Part shown: piece by piece, positions 30,541-41,237 of the stretch
Layout of the letters: each line of letters opens with the position of its first letter
Numbering within the stretch: the stretch's first letter is position 1
From: Aurelia coerulea
Taxonomy: Eukaryota > Cnidaria > Scyphozoa > Semaeostomeae > Ulmaridae
DNA: 64,000 nt
Reading direction: 5' to 3'
NCBI GenBank assembly: GCA_039566865.1
Contig: CM076959.1
Span: 14,615,501-14,679,500, forward strand
Made by a program: the position numbers and the translations under genes
The notes under the pieces: model-generated
Seen by the model: the letters and a program-made list of their open reading frames with translations, nothing else
Database searches by the model: none
What the model was told of the DNA's origin: nothing

Positions 30541-30780
30541 AACATGGCCGGGTGAGTGGCCGAGTGGCTTAAACAGTTTCCGTCAGGTGACTGAAGTTAA
30601 GCTCGGTCGAGTGAGGTTAGGCTCTGGGTGGGTGACCTCTGAGGCCTGACCTCGCAACTCACCTCGCACCGTCCTTCGGAAGGGACGTTAAACTAGGGGT
30701 CCCATGCCTGGATGCGGCATGCATAGTGGGCCTAAATTAGCTTTAAATAGCTAGAAACCCTATCAGCCCACTTAAAGTGA
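30541..30780 (+). mobile_element. SINE with combined tRNA-like and 5S rRNA-like promoter
   Basis: A near full-length SINE. The head holds a tRNA A box (TGGCCGAGTGG, 30557-30567) followed by the 5S rRNA internal promoter: GAAGTTAAGC (30593-30602), GGTCGAGT and GGTTAGGCTCTGGGTGGG leading to TGACC (30615-30637). The body GTCCTTCGGAAGGGACGTTA and the tail CTAAATTAGCTTTAAATAGC ... AGCCCACTTAAAGTGAAT follow. The tail is shared with the LINE-like end at 21095, the usual way SINEs borrow a partner's reverse transcriptase. 3' pieces of this SINE are in the array at 4571 and at 23725. Confidence 0.8.
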
Positions 30781-31068
30781 ATAACCTGAGTTAAAAGATG
30801 AGATCTCATAGATTTATAAATAGCCAATTGTATTTTATAATCCAGCTCGTGGCGAATGAAAGCAATGCTAAAGACAACAATAGAGGGAATAGGAGTTTCT
30901 TTGTCTTATTTATAGACAAGCGCTATATATCTCAGGTCATTCAGTTTAAAATAAATTACTGAAAAAAAATCAGGGATCCTTTAAAAAGTATCAACAGGTC
31001 TCAAATCAAACAAGACTAAATGGCGATGGGAATAACATGATCTTCACAATTTAAAAGATAAATCATAC
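30781..31068. other. intergenic, SINE-like scrap
   Basis: At about 30935-30970, CAGTTTAAAATAAATTACTG followed by A8 is a leftover retroelement tail; nothing else is supported. Confidence 0.4.
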
Positions 31069-31167
31069 CAGGTTCTTGTTACTGTCTGCGAGTCTTGCTT
31101 TCATGGCTGTTGCTAGTTCACCAATATCAGGCAGAATGAATTTATTCTCTTTCAAGATATCAATAAC
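31069..31167 (-). CDS. single exon resembling a TOG domain of XMAP215/CKAP5
   Basis: On the minus strand a 99-nt phase-0 exon is bounded by TTATTTCAG and GTATGA. It encodes VIDILKENKFILPDIGELAT then AMKARLADSNKNL. The ending R-L-x-D-S-N-K-x-L and the preceding GELxTALK pattern are characteristic of TOG repeats in the microtubule polymerase XMAP215/ch-TOG/CKAP5, where this is the end of one HEAT repeat and start of the next. No neighbouring TOG exons were recognised within the window, so it may be part of a gene whose other exons lie beyond large introns, or an isolated duplicated exon. Similarity judged by eye. Confidence 0.6.
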
Positions 31168-31360
31168 CTGAAATAAAATGTTAAATGTTACATATAGTAC
31201 TTTACCATCTAAAAAGAAAAAAAAACTGTTTTCCAGGGAAAAAATTAGCATGACTCTGTTTTCGCTTCACTTAAAGGCATTGAGTCCATATTAATACATG
31301 AGCGTTAACGCTATCCTTAATTTTGCTGACAAACCGCTGACTTAAAATAAATTACTACTA

Positions 31361-31964
31361 CCGGGTGCGCCAAAATAAACTATGCAAGTTTGGCAGGCCA
31401 CAATATATCGTACACTGGACCGATTTTGAAGATTTAGGAATTAATCTTTAGCAGAAAGCCTGAATTAGATCCTAGGACTTTTTGCAAATTTTTCCGTTTT
31501 CAGTTTTTAGAGCTAGAAGCGAGTTTCTTAAAATGTTCGTTTTCGAAAACATGGAAAACGATGAAAAAACGTCGATTAAATTTTAAAAGATTCAACATGA
31601 ATGAACAAAGAGAAAACGTTTTCAGGGGGATTTGGGGGTTTAGTACGAACTCTCGTATAGCAGATTACAATTGATCGATATCTAAATCGCAAATCACCAC
31701 GAACAAGTTCTCTCTTTGTCTATTCATGTCGATTATTTAGAAAATTTGATCGATGTTTTTTGATCGTTTTCAGTGTTTTCGAAAACTAAAATTTTAGGAA
31801 ACTCGCTTCTAGCTCTAAAAACTGAAAATGAAAAAAATTGCAAAAAATCCCAGTATCTAATTCAGGCTTTCTGCTAACGATTGAGTCATAAATCCTCAAA
31901 ATCGGTCCAGTGTACGATTTATTGTGGCCTGCCAAACATGCATAGTTTATTTTGGCGCACCCGG
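31361..31964. mobile_element. 604-bp Tc1/mariner-type MITE, complete
   Basis: Ends CCGGGTGCGCCAAAATAAAC and its exact inverse, with TA on both sides (31359-31360, 31965-31966). Long arms run inward (AGAGCTAGAAGCGAGTTTC mirrored). Inserted directly after a SINE tail (TTAAAATAAATTACTACTA). A one-ended relative lies at 14846. Confidence 0.9.
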
Positions 31965-32136
31965 TACTGCTATTACAACATCTGTCAACAGCCTTCGATT
32001 TCAGAGTGCTACTTATGATCTAGCTCGTCAAGTTTTTTTATGGGCCATCCTGTAGTAACCACGTCTTTGAAGTCAAGAAGACCTATCTAATGAGGGCACC
32101 AAATAGAATTTTCTTCTGTTGCAACTTTGCTTCGTT

Positions 32137-32373
32137 TTAGAAGTGACACATAACAGCTCGATAAAGAATTGGCTCCAAACTTTCAAAATGGTTTATGTAA
32201 AGTTCTATGACCTGCTTAGTTGAACTTAAGCTTTTGTTCTCGTAAAAACGGGCCCTAAGTTGATGAGCAAAGGCAGGATGCATTGCTCTTTTGAATCTCT
32301 TTCTTAGTTGTTCTTTGACTGCAGAACCATCCATTTCCAAGGCATAGAATAGAGTGGTTTGCAATGAAAACAA
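32137..32373 (-). CDS. unrecognised ORF or terminal exon
   Basis: A 78-codon minus-strand frame ending in TAA. From an internal CAG acceptor-like site it reads KEQLRKRFKRAMHPAFAHQL then RARFYENKSLSSTKQVIELYI and ends AVMCHF. The basic-aromatic pattern R-x-R-F-x-E-N-K ... I-x-L-x-I faintly resembles the second half of LYR-motif mitochondrial proteins, but no LYR motif is present and I would not assign a family. Amino acid composition is protein-like. No upstream exon found. Confidence 0.3.
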   Translation of the reverse strand: MFSLQTTLFYALEMDGSAVKEQLRKRFKRAMHPAFAHQLRARFYENKSLSSTKQVIELYINHFESLEPILYRAVMCHF

Positions 32374-33525
32374 ATTTACTCTTTAGAGATCTATGTTCCC
32401 GTGTACCGCTTACTTGTTAGTTTATATGACTTTCTGTGTATTAAAGATATATCATTTATCAGACATCTATGTAGCGACCCTTATCTATGCTGCTAATCCA
32501 ACGATTTCAGTATTACGTGATTTTATATTTTAGATATTTTTAGCCAGATACATTTTTCTGATTCATGAGATGATAGTTACAGGGACAACTGTATTGGCTT
32601 CTTTATGTTACATGTCGAAAACTTTAGCAATGTGCAACTGATAATTTTCTCTTGAGCACTATGGAGTATGGACCATATACCTTATTGTCACAAATCGTTG
32701 CAGGAAAAACTGTAGCGGAAATTAAGTTTCGCTAGTCTTTTCGTCGAAATAGCAACTTTTCTTGCCATTCGAGCGCCGTTTTCTTGAAAATATTATATTT
32801 GATCTGCAACCTTCTTATGCTGTTTTTTACGCTACAGTTATTATAAGAGCATTTTTCTTGGTAATATAAGCTTTAGAAATTCAAACCAAGAAATAGACCA
32901 ATTCGACAGTTGAAATCGGAAACTGGGGAGAGCGGTTTGTTCTGGTCAATGGTGGATGCAGTTCTGGTAAATGGCTGCCGCGGAGTGGGCCGTTGAAGTA
33001 AATGTAAACATTGAGCTGGGCAAGCTGTGGCGAGGATTGCTACTGCACAAAAACAGCATTGGCGCTGTTTTTTAGGATTTATTCAAATAGTTATCCATGC
33101 TAAATGCAGATCTATGTGTAAGTTGAGTTTATTTGCAATTGGTTTCTTTTTCAGCCTTATCTCGGTGCTGCAAATTAGCAAGTGCTGTTAACGTTCTAAA
33201 ATTTCTCAATTTTGCAATATTTAATTCCTACAACTTTATAGAATTCTCCCATTCACAATATTTAATTCCTGCTACCTTACGTTCCAATTTTCCATGGTAA
33301 ACATTTGCAATTTCGCAACTTTTCGTTCCCACAACAATTTCTGACAAAAAGGTACTTAATGAAAACCTGCTTTTAAGGGTGCGATAATGGCAATAAAGGG
33401 TGCAAAATAATTTGTCCAAAATTAAATGAGATAATTGATTTGATCGTCCGCGAACAGAAAGGGTATGCGTTTTAATAATCCTCAGATGCACGTGCACCTT
33501 CGCGCAGCCAATGGCTAGATTTTAA
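32374..33525. other. intergenic with a small CpG-richer patch
   Basis: Around 32930-33065 CpGs are denser than in the surroundings. An ATG in good context at 32971 (AAATGGCTGCC) opens 34 codons (MAAAEWAVEV...) to a TAG at 33073. A GTAAGT donor-like site lies at 33118. It could be a promoter or first exon, but no partner exon was found. Confidence 0.2.
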
Positions 33526-33841
33526 AGGGGCTCCGTTGTCAAACAGTAAACAAATCCGTAAACTTACACGTGTCGGGGATTATCCATTGTTCATTCATTG
33601 TTCTCTGCAGTTTGTTTGGTGGCTTCACCCAAGCCACTAAAAAGCGACCGTTAAAAATCGACTTATATCCGAGCAATCGTAGAAGATATGAATGTTTGGT
33701 TTGTTCCTAAGTGAAGTACAATGATTAATGCCCAAACAGCAACTTTCTATTTGAAAAAAATAGCAAAATCCTGTGTGATATCACCTTTCAAAGAAACTGC
33801 AAAAATCATCGTTTTGTTTACATGTTGACGACGGAGCCCCT
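33526..33841. mobile_element. 316-bp MITE with perfect TTAA duplication
   Basis: Ends AGGGGCTCCGTTGTC and GACGACGGAGCCCCT, with TTAA at 33522-33525 and 33842-33845. piggyBac- or Kolobok-type by target. Confidence 0.85.
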
Positions 33842-33845
33842 TTAA

Positions 33846-34449
33846 CCCTTTTTAACAGACTAGTTCTCAACGGAGGTACCGTCTGTTCACTCAGCTCTTT
33901 GTGAAATTAATTCTGCTCATTAACTCCCTTTTGAGCTGTCTATCTTCAGATAACCAAAAAGCATTGTGTATTACAGAACTTTCCAATAAACTTCGTTATC
34001 TGCGTCTGAATAAAACCGGCATATAGTATCACCTTATTGCACGCTAAATGATAGTTAATCAGACCGTGGAATGAAAAAAATTGTCCATGAGTTGAGTGCA
34101 CCGACTTCATTTCTATTGCAATAGCCGACCTGATAGTAAGTTATCAGCCACATCTGTGAGTGGGTAAAGTTCCTGGACTGATAAAGTTTTCTAAGCAGGG
34201 TTTGAATTCATTTTGAAATTGTGTTGTCAGAGATAGATCCTTGCGTTATCAAAGTTTACCACCACTCACATGCAAAGTTCTCCGTTGGTGATTTGATTTT
34301 ATGTCTAAAATGTAACGAAGATAAAGAGCTTTTACGTTATCTCCAGACAACATTTTGTTATTTGTTTGGTCTTACCAAATAGCCTAGCGGTCAGCTGCAT
34401 CCAGCATAACATTTTTAATCGTTAAAAAGGCTTTTGTTTGTTTGTTAAC
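33846..34449. other. no gene seen
   Basis: AT-rich; nothing supported. Confidence 0.4.
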
Positions 34450-35990
34450 TTATTTTACATCGATTATCTACATCTAGCTTACTATATACAATTTTATATG
34501 AACAAGCAAACTAATCCAAATCGATAAACAAACTAAATGGATAAATTAATTCTATTATTAGATAAATATACATGAATAAATATTTTTACAGTGTTTTACT
34601 AATTAATTGGAATACACAAAACTAACTTTCAAAGGCATACTGGCAAGCATTGCATTTGCAGTTTGGGCCATTCCACATTTTTATCATACGTTTAAAACTA
34701 CTTAAATTTTCGGCGGATTTTATTTCATTTGGCAGTCCATTCCAGATTTGAGGTCCCAATGATTGTAGGCTATTAGAACCAAAGGTGACTTGATTTGGTC
34801 TATAATGTTGCAAATCATTGGGTTTCGTGATGAGTTTTTCAGAGGATCTAATTTTGAAAATATCATGCATGAAAGATGGATTTAGATTTTTTAAAGTCTT
34901 CAAAATCTCAATACAGAGAACTCTCAGACGGGAAACATGCATTGTACACCTTTCTGACTTGACAAGTAAGTCGATATAAGATGTATGATGATCATTGTAT
35001 AAAAATCTAAGGGCACGTTCTTGAATCTTTTCGATTTTTTGCAAGGATTTAGCTGATGAGAAGTACCATACCAGAGGGCAATAATCAAAGTTCGAGTATA
35101 CAAAACTTTGGACTAGAATTTTCCTTTCTTTTTGTGCAATAAATGTTTTGAGCCGTTTTAAGACATTAAGCTGTGATGCAGCCTTCCTGCAAAGTTTAGA
35201 TATATGCGGTTCAAAATTTAGTTTATAATCTATTTGAATACCTAGTAGTTTGACAGTTTCTTCAGACTTTATCAGTTTACCTTGGATGTTGAAATCTTGT
35301 CCACTGGTATTTGCTTGATCCTTTCTAATAAGGAGTGCGTGGAACTTTTCCGGATTTGCTATCATTTGATTTTGTTTCAGCCAATTCAAAGCAACCCCAG
35401 CTTCTTCCTCCAGTACCTCAATCAAATTTGATAAAGTCTTGGAAAAATAAACCAGAGTGTTATCCTCGGCATAATTATGTAATGTTGCTTGTTTGATGAA
35501 CAAAAAGAGATCGTTTATGTAAACATTGAACAAAATAGGGCCCAAAACAGAACCCTGAGGTACTCCTGATAAAATAGTCTGAAAAGAGCTATACGTATTA
35601 TTGATTCTCACAGACTGTTTCCGCCTTTTCAGGTAGGAGTAAATAAGGACAAGAGCATTTTCATCGACGCCATATGCATGCAGTTTGGCTATAAGTAAAT
35701 CATGTGGAATGCAATCAAAGCCTTCGACAAGTCCATTAGGACAGCCCCTACAATATTGTTGTTATCGAGTTTGACCCTCCATTCTTCAAGCATTCTTATC
35801 AAGACATGTTGCGTGCCATATGATTTTCTGTAAGCAGCGATAAAAAGCGAAAGAGTTTCATCTAAGTATGGAATAAGTTGATTTTTCAAAATGTTTTCAT
35901 AGATTTTGGAGAAGATATTTAGTATACTAACTGGACGAAAATTTCGTTCAACTGTACGATTTGCCTCCCCCTTGTCTAAAGGGCATACCG
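34450..35990 (-). pseudogene. 5'-truncated LINE: reverse transcriptase and C-terminal part
   Basis: Minus strand. The frame near 35900 starts within the reverse transcriptase (NFRPVSILNIFSKIYENILK), runs through MDLSKA, where one missing T breaks the frame at the catalytic Asp, and resumes after 35611 with SGVPQGSVLGPILFNVYIND. The catalytic YADD box reads YAED. The C-terminal part has DYCPLVWYFSSAKSLQKIEK and ends WNGPNCKCNACQ, the small Cys motif found in CR1/jockey-group LINEs. Endonuclease and ORF1 are missing. Both the frameshift and the Asp-to-Glu change make it inactive. Confidence 0.9.
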
Positions 35991-36400
35991 CGGTGTTAAA
36001 TTCATTGACCTACTGCCTTGAACTGAATGATTTGAAAGAAACTTCAGCTATTTCGCTATAATTCTACCATTTGACTTTTCTGAAATGTTCAATGTTTTCA
36101 GAATTGGAGTGCTTTTCTTTTTTTTCAAGAAGTCAAGAAAAAATTTGAAAATAACTTAAAACCATCGTAGTTTCTAAACTGTTTGATGCAACAGGAAATA
36201 ATTTCGAAGAAAACCATAGTTTATGGATGTCTATAATATGTTATCAAGCAAAAGTCTGTCACTCTTCTGGTTTATGAATTAGAAATTTGATGACGTCACA
36301 TCCTCAAATGAGTTGAAATGTAAGATACGCTGTAATTTCGAAAATATTCAAAACTTCTGAAAAGTCCTATGGTAGGATTGAAGATAAGTAGCGAAAGAAA
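35990..36400. mobile_element. palindromic MITE (GGTGTAAAATT family), diverged copy
   Basis: GGTGTTAAATTCATTGACC then CCTTGAACTGAATGATTTGA, GTAGTTTCTAAACTGTTTGA and GTCACATCCTCAAATGAG track the complete copy at 28785. It abuts the broken 5' end of the LINE. A scrap of the CTACACG MITE follows at about 36430-36480. Confidence 0.65.
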
Positions 36401-37073
36401 CTCCAAGTACTCAAAATCGGATGATTTTAAGAAACTTTCAGTACTGGCCCAAATTCTTAGTTTCTTATAAAAAATACATGAAGGGAAAGAAAATGTCCTC
36501 TTCCTCCTCCTTTCAATTTTCGCTTCTTCGCATTTCCTCTTTGAATTACTAACGAAGAATGACTGACGAAGAAAATAGATGAAGAATGATTGAAAAGAAA
36601 AGAGAAGCTTTGACGTTACAGATGGTCAGCACATATTACAACCAAAAGAATTAGCCTTGGAGATTGTCATAATAAAAATGCTATTTGTTGCGGCAAATTT
36701 GACATCAATTGACAGTTTTAGTTTGTAATCATCTCAAAGAATGTTTAATTCCAAGAATAAAGCAGATAGTCTAATTTAGCTTTTTGTTGACCAAATAGTC
36801 TCAGTGCGTATCCAAAGCAAAGATAGATTATATTTTACTTTTAGCCACATCTAATATTTGTTTTTATTCCCCAGGATCGAAAATATCCTGCACAGGTTTC
36901 TAAAACAGACTCATTCCTACAAAGAGCTTTCTTGAGTAATCCTTGATGAGCTCAATTCTGCTTTTATTTCGTTCTTACTGTGAAAGTATCCCTATTCTGA
37001 CTGCATGTCTGAGACACAACTTATCAAGCCAATTACTGTTAGTTTGTTCCCCGTTAAAGGGAATCTAAGCATA
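36401..37073. other. no gene seen
   Basis: AT-rich intergenic sequence; nothing supported beyond the scrap noted with the neighbouring MITE. Confidence 0.4.
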
Positions 37074-37075
37074 TA

Positions 37076-37307
37076 CAGTTAAGCCCGAAATTATTCATAC
37101 CTATGCCAAATTCTGAGTATTTTGCATCGTTCTATTTGAGGACCAATTTTACTGTGGCTGAAGTTTCGTAAGAATTTGATAAAAGGCTGAAACAAGTGCT
37201 TCACGAGACATTTCAAGGAATAAAATATCTTGTGAATTGGGTAGCATATATAACGATTGAAAATACTCCAAATTTGGCATAGGTATGAATAATTTCGGGC
37301 TTAACTG
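37076..37307. mobile_element. 232-bp Tc1/mariner-type MITE
   Basis: CAGTTAAGCCCGAAATTATT at the left and its exact inverse at the right, extended to about 48 bp per arm, with TA on each side (37074-37075, 37308-37309). Confidence 0.9.
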
Positions 37308-37524
37308 TATAAGACTTCGATAAAAATAGCTATGCAAAGACAATTGGCCGTAACACGTGGCGAATCATATTTGGGTCACAGGAAATACTGACATGATCTG
37401 ATAGGCTAGAATTCGAGCCACTTTTATATGCTTACATTTTCTTTAACCTGTAATGTTTCTTGCAGTACAATTTTTGTCAAGTTAAGTAAAATGATCTTTT
37501 ATCAGTCCTGTGTTCTCGTGCCCA

Positions 37525-38160
37525 TTTGATGCATCTTTCACCCACAAAGTTCTTCAAGTTGTCCGCAACTTTTTCTGTGGCCGCGAGTAAGTGTGTGGAG
37601 ACTGAGAAAAAGCTTCTCACCTAAAATGATCTTTTCTACAAATGTTTCTTTCATAAAATAATATGGCCTGAAAATCCTCAATATGAACTTTAACAGAAAA
37701 CTGTTGCAGCTTTCATGCAGTTCTCGTAGCATGTGCTTGGTCTGGAACACTGGCTAGTGGCTTGTATTTACATTTAGCGTTTCAAATTTCTGTTTTTTTC
37801 TACAATTCTCCTAAGTTTTGCTACATGGCAATGAGTGCAGAGAAAGTCTGCTTCAGGGCAATCGTCGGCTGTGTTTTCCAAGTCTCGTAACAACATGTGC
37901 CTATTTGCAAGAAGCTGTGGATAAGCAACAACATTAACAGCCTCGTGTAGAGGCATTAAAGCAGTAAATGTCATGCTGCAATCAATGCCTCTGTGCCGCA
38001 ACATATATACCTTAAAGGACAAGTCCGGGTTGGAATAATTGTTCATAAAATGAAAGATCACAATGTTGTGAATGGTGTGTCGTACTTTTTTCCAACCTTC
38101 TCTGTCTTTTCTCTGCGAAATTGCGTATTTCAATATGTGAAATGAGCGAAATGACGTCAT
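37525..38160 (-). CDS. unresolved minus-strand ORFs, possible exons
   Basis: The 128-codon frame at 37774-38160 includes RGIDCSMTFTALMPLHEAVN, DLENTADDCPEADFLCTHCH and VAKLRRIVEKNRNLKR, with a CTHCH cysteine/histidine cluster. Downstream (37538-37750) another frame reads TKHMLRELHESCNSFLLKF, and a third near 37525-37605 reads HLLAATEKVADNLKNFVGER. The composition looks coding and acceptor- and donor-like sites are present (TTCCAG near 37739, GTGAG near 37620), but I could not build one consistent spliced model and recognise no family. Confidence 0.3.
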
Positions 38161-38216
38161 TATTCATGATGTAATTTCACCCATTTTGCCTTCGACCTGA
38201 ACGAGGCTGTTTTCTA

Positions 38217-38485
38217 ACGTAATTTTCCCTGCAACTTGACGTGGTTTGTTTGTTAGCATGAGATAATTTCGTTTTTCGTTGCATCTACAGAAATCATTAC
38301 AAACCTCGTGTAACGGTTTCAAAGAATCAAATGCTTCTATCAATAGACTCTAATAACGTCTGCCTCTTACTGTTCTGCACACATGTGCAGCAGCAGACAC
38401 ACCTTATACGGTAAGTTTTTCTGGAACTTGACATGGGTTGTTTGTTAGCATGAGATGATTTCGCTTTTCGTTGCTTCCCAAGAAT
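38217..38485. repeat. 85-bp direct repeat
   Basis: The segment at 38217-38300 (GTAATTTTCCCTGCAACTTG ... TTTGTTAGCATGAGATAATT ... TTTTTCGTTGC) is repeated at 38402-38485 with about 10-15% differences. The two are separated by about 100 bp. Confidence 0.7.
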
Positions 38486-38939
38486 TCATTAAGTTTTCAT
38501 CAAACGTGTCTTATCTTGCTATGGGTTTCATTTACTGAATAAGGATACACGTGCTATCGGAAAACAATCTTGTCAAAAGCATATGGCTTGTATCAAGCAA
38601 CGCACAGGTCCTGATTATGTTATGGTTAATCTTGTATAATGCACAATGTAGCAGGTTTTAATTAGGATCATAGGAAATTGATTGTTTAGTTTGAGAGGAG
38701 TTACATTTGGCTCGAGCCGTCCCCTGTTTGCTTGGATTTTAAAAACAGTGTTGGTGTGGGTGAGAAACGTAGTGTGGTAAGAGCAGCCACTGCATGTTGC
38801 AATGCTGGCTGCCTCACTAAGCAAGGTCTCTTCCGCCGAAGCAAACACAGATAGATTTCGAGTAAGACTAAAAAGAATCTATTAGAATAACATATACATG
38901 TACGTTACATACTTTTCCTAGCTATTCTTCCAGCTAGAG
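38486..38939. other. no gene supported
   Basis: A 77-codon minus-strand frame at 38615-38848 has no recognisable content. Confidence 0.35.
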
Positions 38940-39121
38940 CGGTGAAAGTGAAGTTGCGTTTTTAGCGCCAAGCACTGGGATCGCAGAAGTAGAGAAGACC
39001 TAATCGAGTCCAAGACCCCTTGTCATGACGCTCAAGTGGTGGGGCTCTACCGGGTATCGAACCCTGTCCGCCTGACTGTTCTCTCTGCAAAATCAGTGGA
39101 TTACACCACTGCGCCACAACA
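38940..39121 (-). mobile_element. tRNA-derived SINE, copy 2 (best preserved)
   Basis: On the minus strand both Pol III promoter boxes are perfect: A box TGGCGCAGTGG (39106-39116) and B box GGTTCGATACC (39053-39063). The body follows with GAGCGTCATGACAAGGGGTC and GCGATCCCAGTGCTTGGCGC. Confidence 0.9.
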
Positions 39122-40444
39122 CCTTCTTGAGAGCATTGTGAACTAATGGCAAGATCGGTCTGATGTAGGAGATGGTATTATTTCAATGGCATATTCTGGA
39201 ATGCGATAGGACTAAGATGAAGAACATTTTCAAGATTTTCCACAAACAGATGCTGGTGCCGAAGCAATCCAAAACACAACCTTAATTTTGGGTCAGCAAA
39301 ATTGAATTAAGTAAACATCAGAGCACTTCAACATTCTAAACAGCTACAAGTTTCTTTCTCATTCTCTCTTTCTCTTTCTTAACACCTTCTGAATTAGGGA
39401 TTTAAAATTCCCAAGGCAAGAGTTACGATTCATCCTTATTTCAATTCCCAGTTCCCCCTACTAGTGTCTTCCAAAAAATATTCCTGTTCGCGTGCACAAT
39501 GAGTGAGTAGGGCATCAAGGTATCAAGGAATCTGCTAACAAGTGCTTTGACTCCATTAGTGGTGTGGCTTATCGATCGTAGAAATCCCTTTGATTGTGAT
39601 AGCTACAAGTATTTTTTATAAGACACCGCTATAGGAAACGGTATGCTCATGTGGTTTTAATTTTCGCGCTCTCCCCTCGCACTCAAATAAATGTTTTGAC
39701 ACTGTACAGTTATAGCAACTGTTTGGGCATTATTTTGAATGCGAATTATGTTATTTACTTGTTTTGAGATCTTACTGAATAATTTGGGAACAATTCAGAC
39801 AAAACAAGATTAAATTTACACTTCTGGCATTAAAAATATAAGACACAAGTAAGAAACTTTTGGCAGCAAAATGGCCGAAATGTTTAAGAAACTGCCTACC
39901 AGCCCCTGACTTTAGTTTCTTATAAAAATACGTGTAATTGCTTAACATTGGCGTTTCAATCAAAAGCAGCAAAAAAGCAAAAAGTATTGTAACGAAAGGC
40001 ATCGTTTTTATTATCAAAGTTTGAAGGTGGAACAAATTTTCATAGAAACGATTTACCATGAAATAAAATAACAATTGAGAAAATTGTTTTGTGGCGTTTT
40101 GTTTGCGGACTGAAAGTGAAAGGTGAAAGAATGTGACAAGAAGATGCGCTCATGAGGAACTTCAAAACCCCTTTCGCTTCTTGGTAAGGAGAAGTGATAA
40201 TGCAATTTGTCTACACCGTTCAGAATCACTAGAGCCACATTAGGCATGGGGTGTACAAACTGAAAGCTCCTTTCATTTCTCGGTAAGGTGAAGCGAAAAT
40301 GCAATAATGCAATTTGTTTAGACCGTGCAGAATCACCAGAAGACACAGTAAGCATGGAGTATACAACCTGCGAAAACGATTAAAACGCTAATAGCTCATA
40401 GCTGTTAATGGAAACATGACGTGTTTGATAAGGAGAATAGGGTG
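39122..40444. other. intergenic, one MITE scrap
   Basis: At about 39885-39935 AAGAAACTGCCTACCAG ... AGTTTCTTATAAAAATACGTG is a fragment of the CTACACG MITE family. Two diverged copies of a short segment (CTTCTTGGTAAGG-GAAG at about 40178 and TTTCTCGGTAAGGTGAAG at about 40276) lie about 100 bp apart. No gene seen. Confidence 0.45.
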
Positions 40445-40450
40445 GATATA

Positions 40451-40875
40451 GAGGGGGGCTTTGGGGGGTACTAGAACCCGCAAACCCGGACCAAAATTAG
40501 CAAAAACCCGAAAACCCGCAAGCAAAAAATTCCAAACCCGAAATTGCACTTCGGAACGCAACATTTCAATTTTCGGTAATAATCTTCGACTATTTCCGAC
40601 ATTTTCGTTCTCATTGACACTCTGTGCATCGTTTCAAGCATTCGGAAGCTGGTTTTTCGATCTCAGCTAACTAAAAGGGAATTTATGACTTCGAAAACCC
40701 GAAAACATTGGAATTTTTGAAAGAAATCCCGAAACCCGAGCATCAAAATTGGCCAAACCCGCAACCCGTGGAGCATCTCAAAACCCGAAAACCCGCACGA
40801 TTTAGACGCAAAACCCGAAACCCGAGGGCTAAAATTGGTCAAACCCGCAACCCGTGAAACCCCAAAGCCCCCCTC
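40451..40875. mobile_element. MITE packed with AAACCCG repeats
   Basis: Inverted ends GAGGGGGGCTTTGGGG and CCCCAAAGCCCCCCTC, perfect 6-bp duplication GATATA (40445-40450, 40876-40881). The interior, especially 40475-40550 and 40690-40860, holds about twenty copies of AAACCCG or AACCCG. The open frame at 40461-40670 is repeat-derived. Confidence 0.8.
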
Positions 40876-41011
40876 GATATAATCTCTACCACCACTTTCA
40901 TCAAAGGGGGTAATAGTTCGTGGCTTGATTTAGGGGTCTTGAAAAATTAGAATGGATTACATGCAAGCGTGTGGATAATCATGCACGAGGATGCTCAGCT
41001 CAGCACGAATA

Positions 41012-41190
41012 GACCTTTTAGCTATTCTCCAAAAGAGCCTGGATCGAACGATATTTGTATACATTTCTATAGGAGAGGTTCGATTGAATGGCGTTAGAGC
41101 TTCTATCACTTTTGTGCACATTCGAAAATTCTACAAAATGTATCAAAATATCGTTCGATTCAGATTCTATTTGAGAATAGCTAAAAGGTC
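41012..41190. mobile_element. 179-bp MITE with TA duplication
   Basis: GACCTTTTAGCTATTCTC and its exact inverse at the ends, TA at 41010-41011 and 41191-41192; the internal pair ATCGAACGATATTTG/ATATCGTTCGAT extends the arms. Confidence 0.85.
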
Positions 41191-41237
41191 TATTACCGGA
41201 ACTTACATGCAGGTATATCCAGCATAGGACTCAAATC

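Noticed and set aside
32971..33075. Short ORF with ideal start context in a CpG-richer patch
   Set aside because: Only 34 codons, no partner exon and no recognisable content; kept only as a note on the region.
39053..39116. tRNA gene, because perfect A and B boxes are present
   Set aside because: There is no acceptor stem or cloverleaf, and the body continues into a SINE family present three times.
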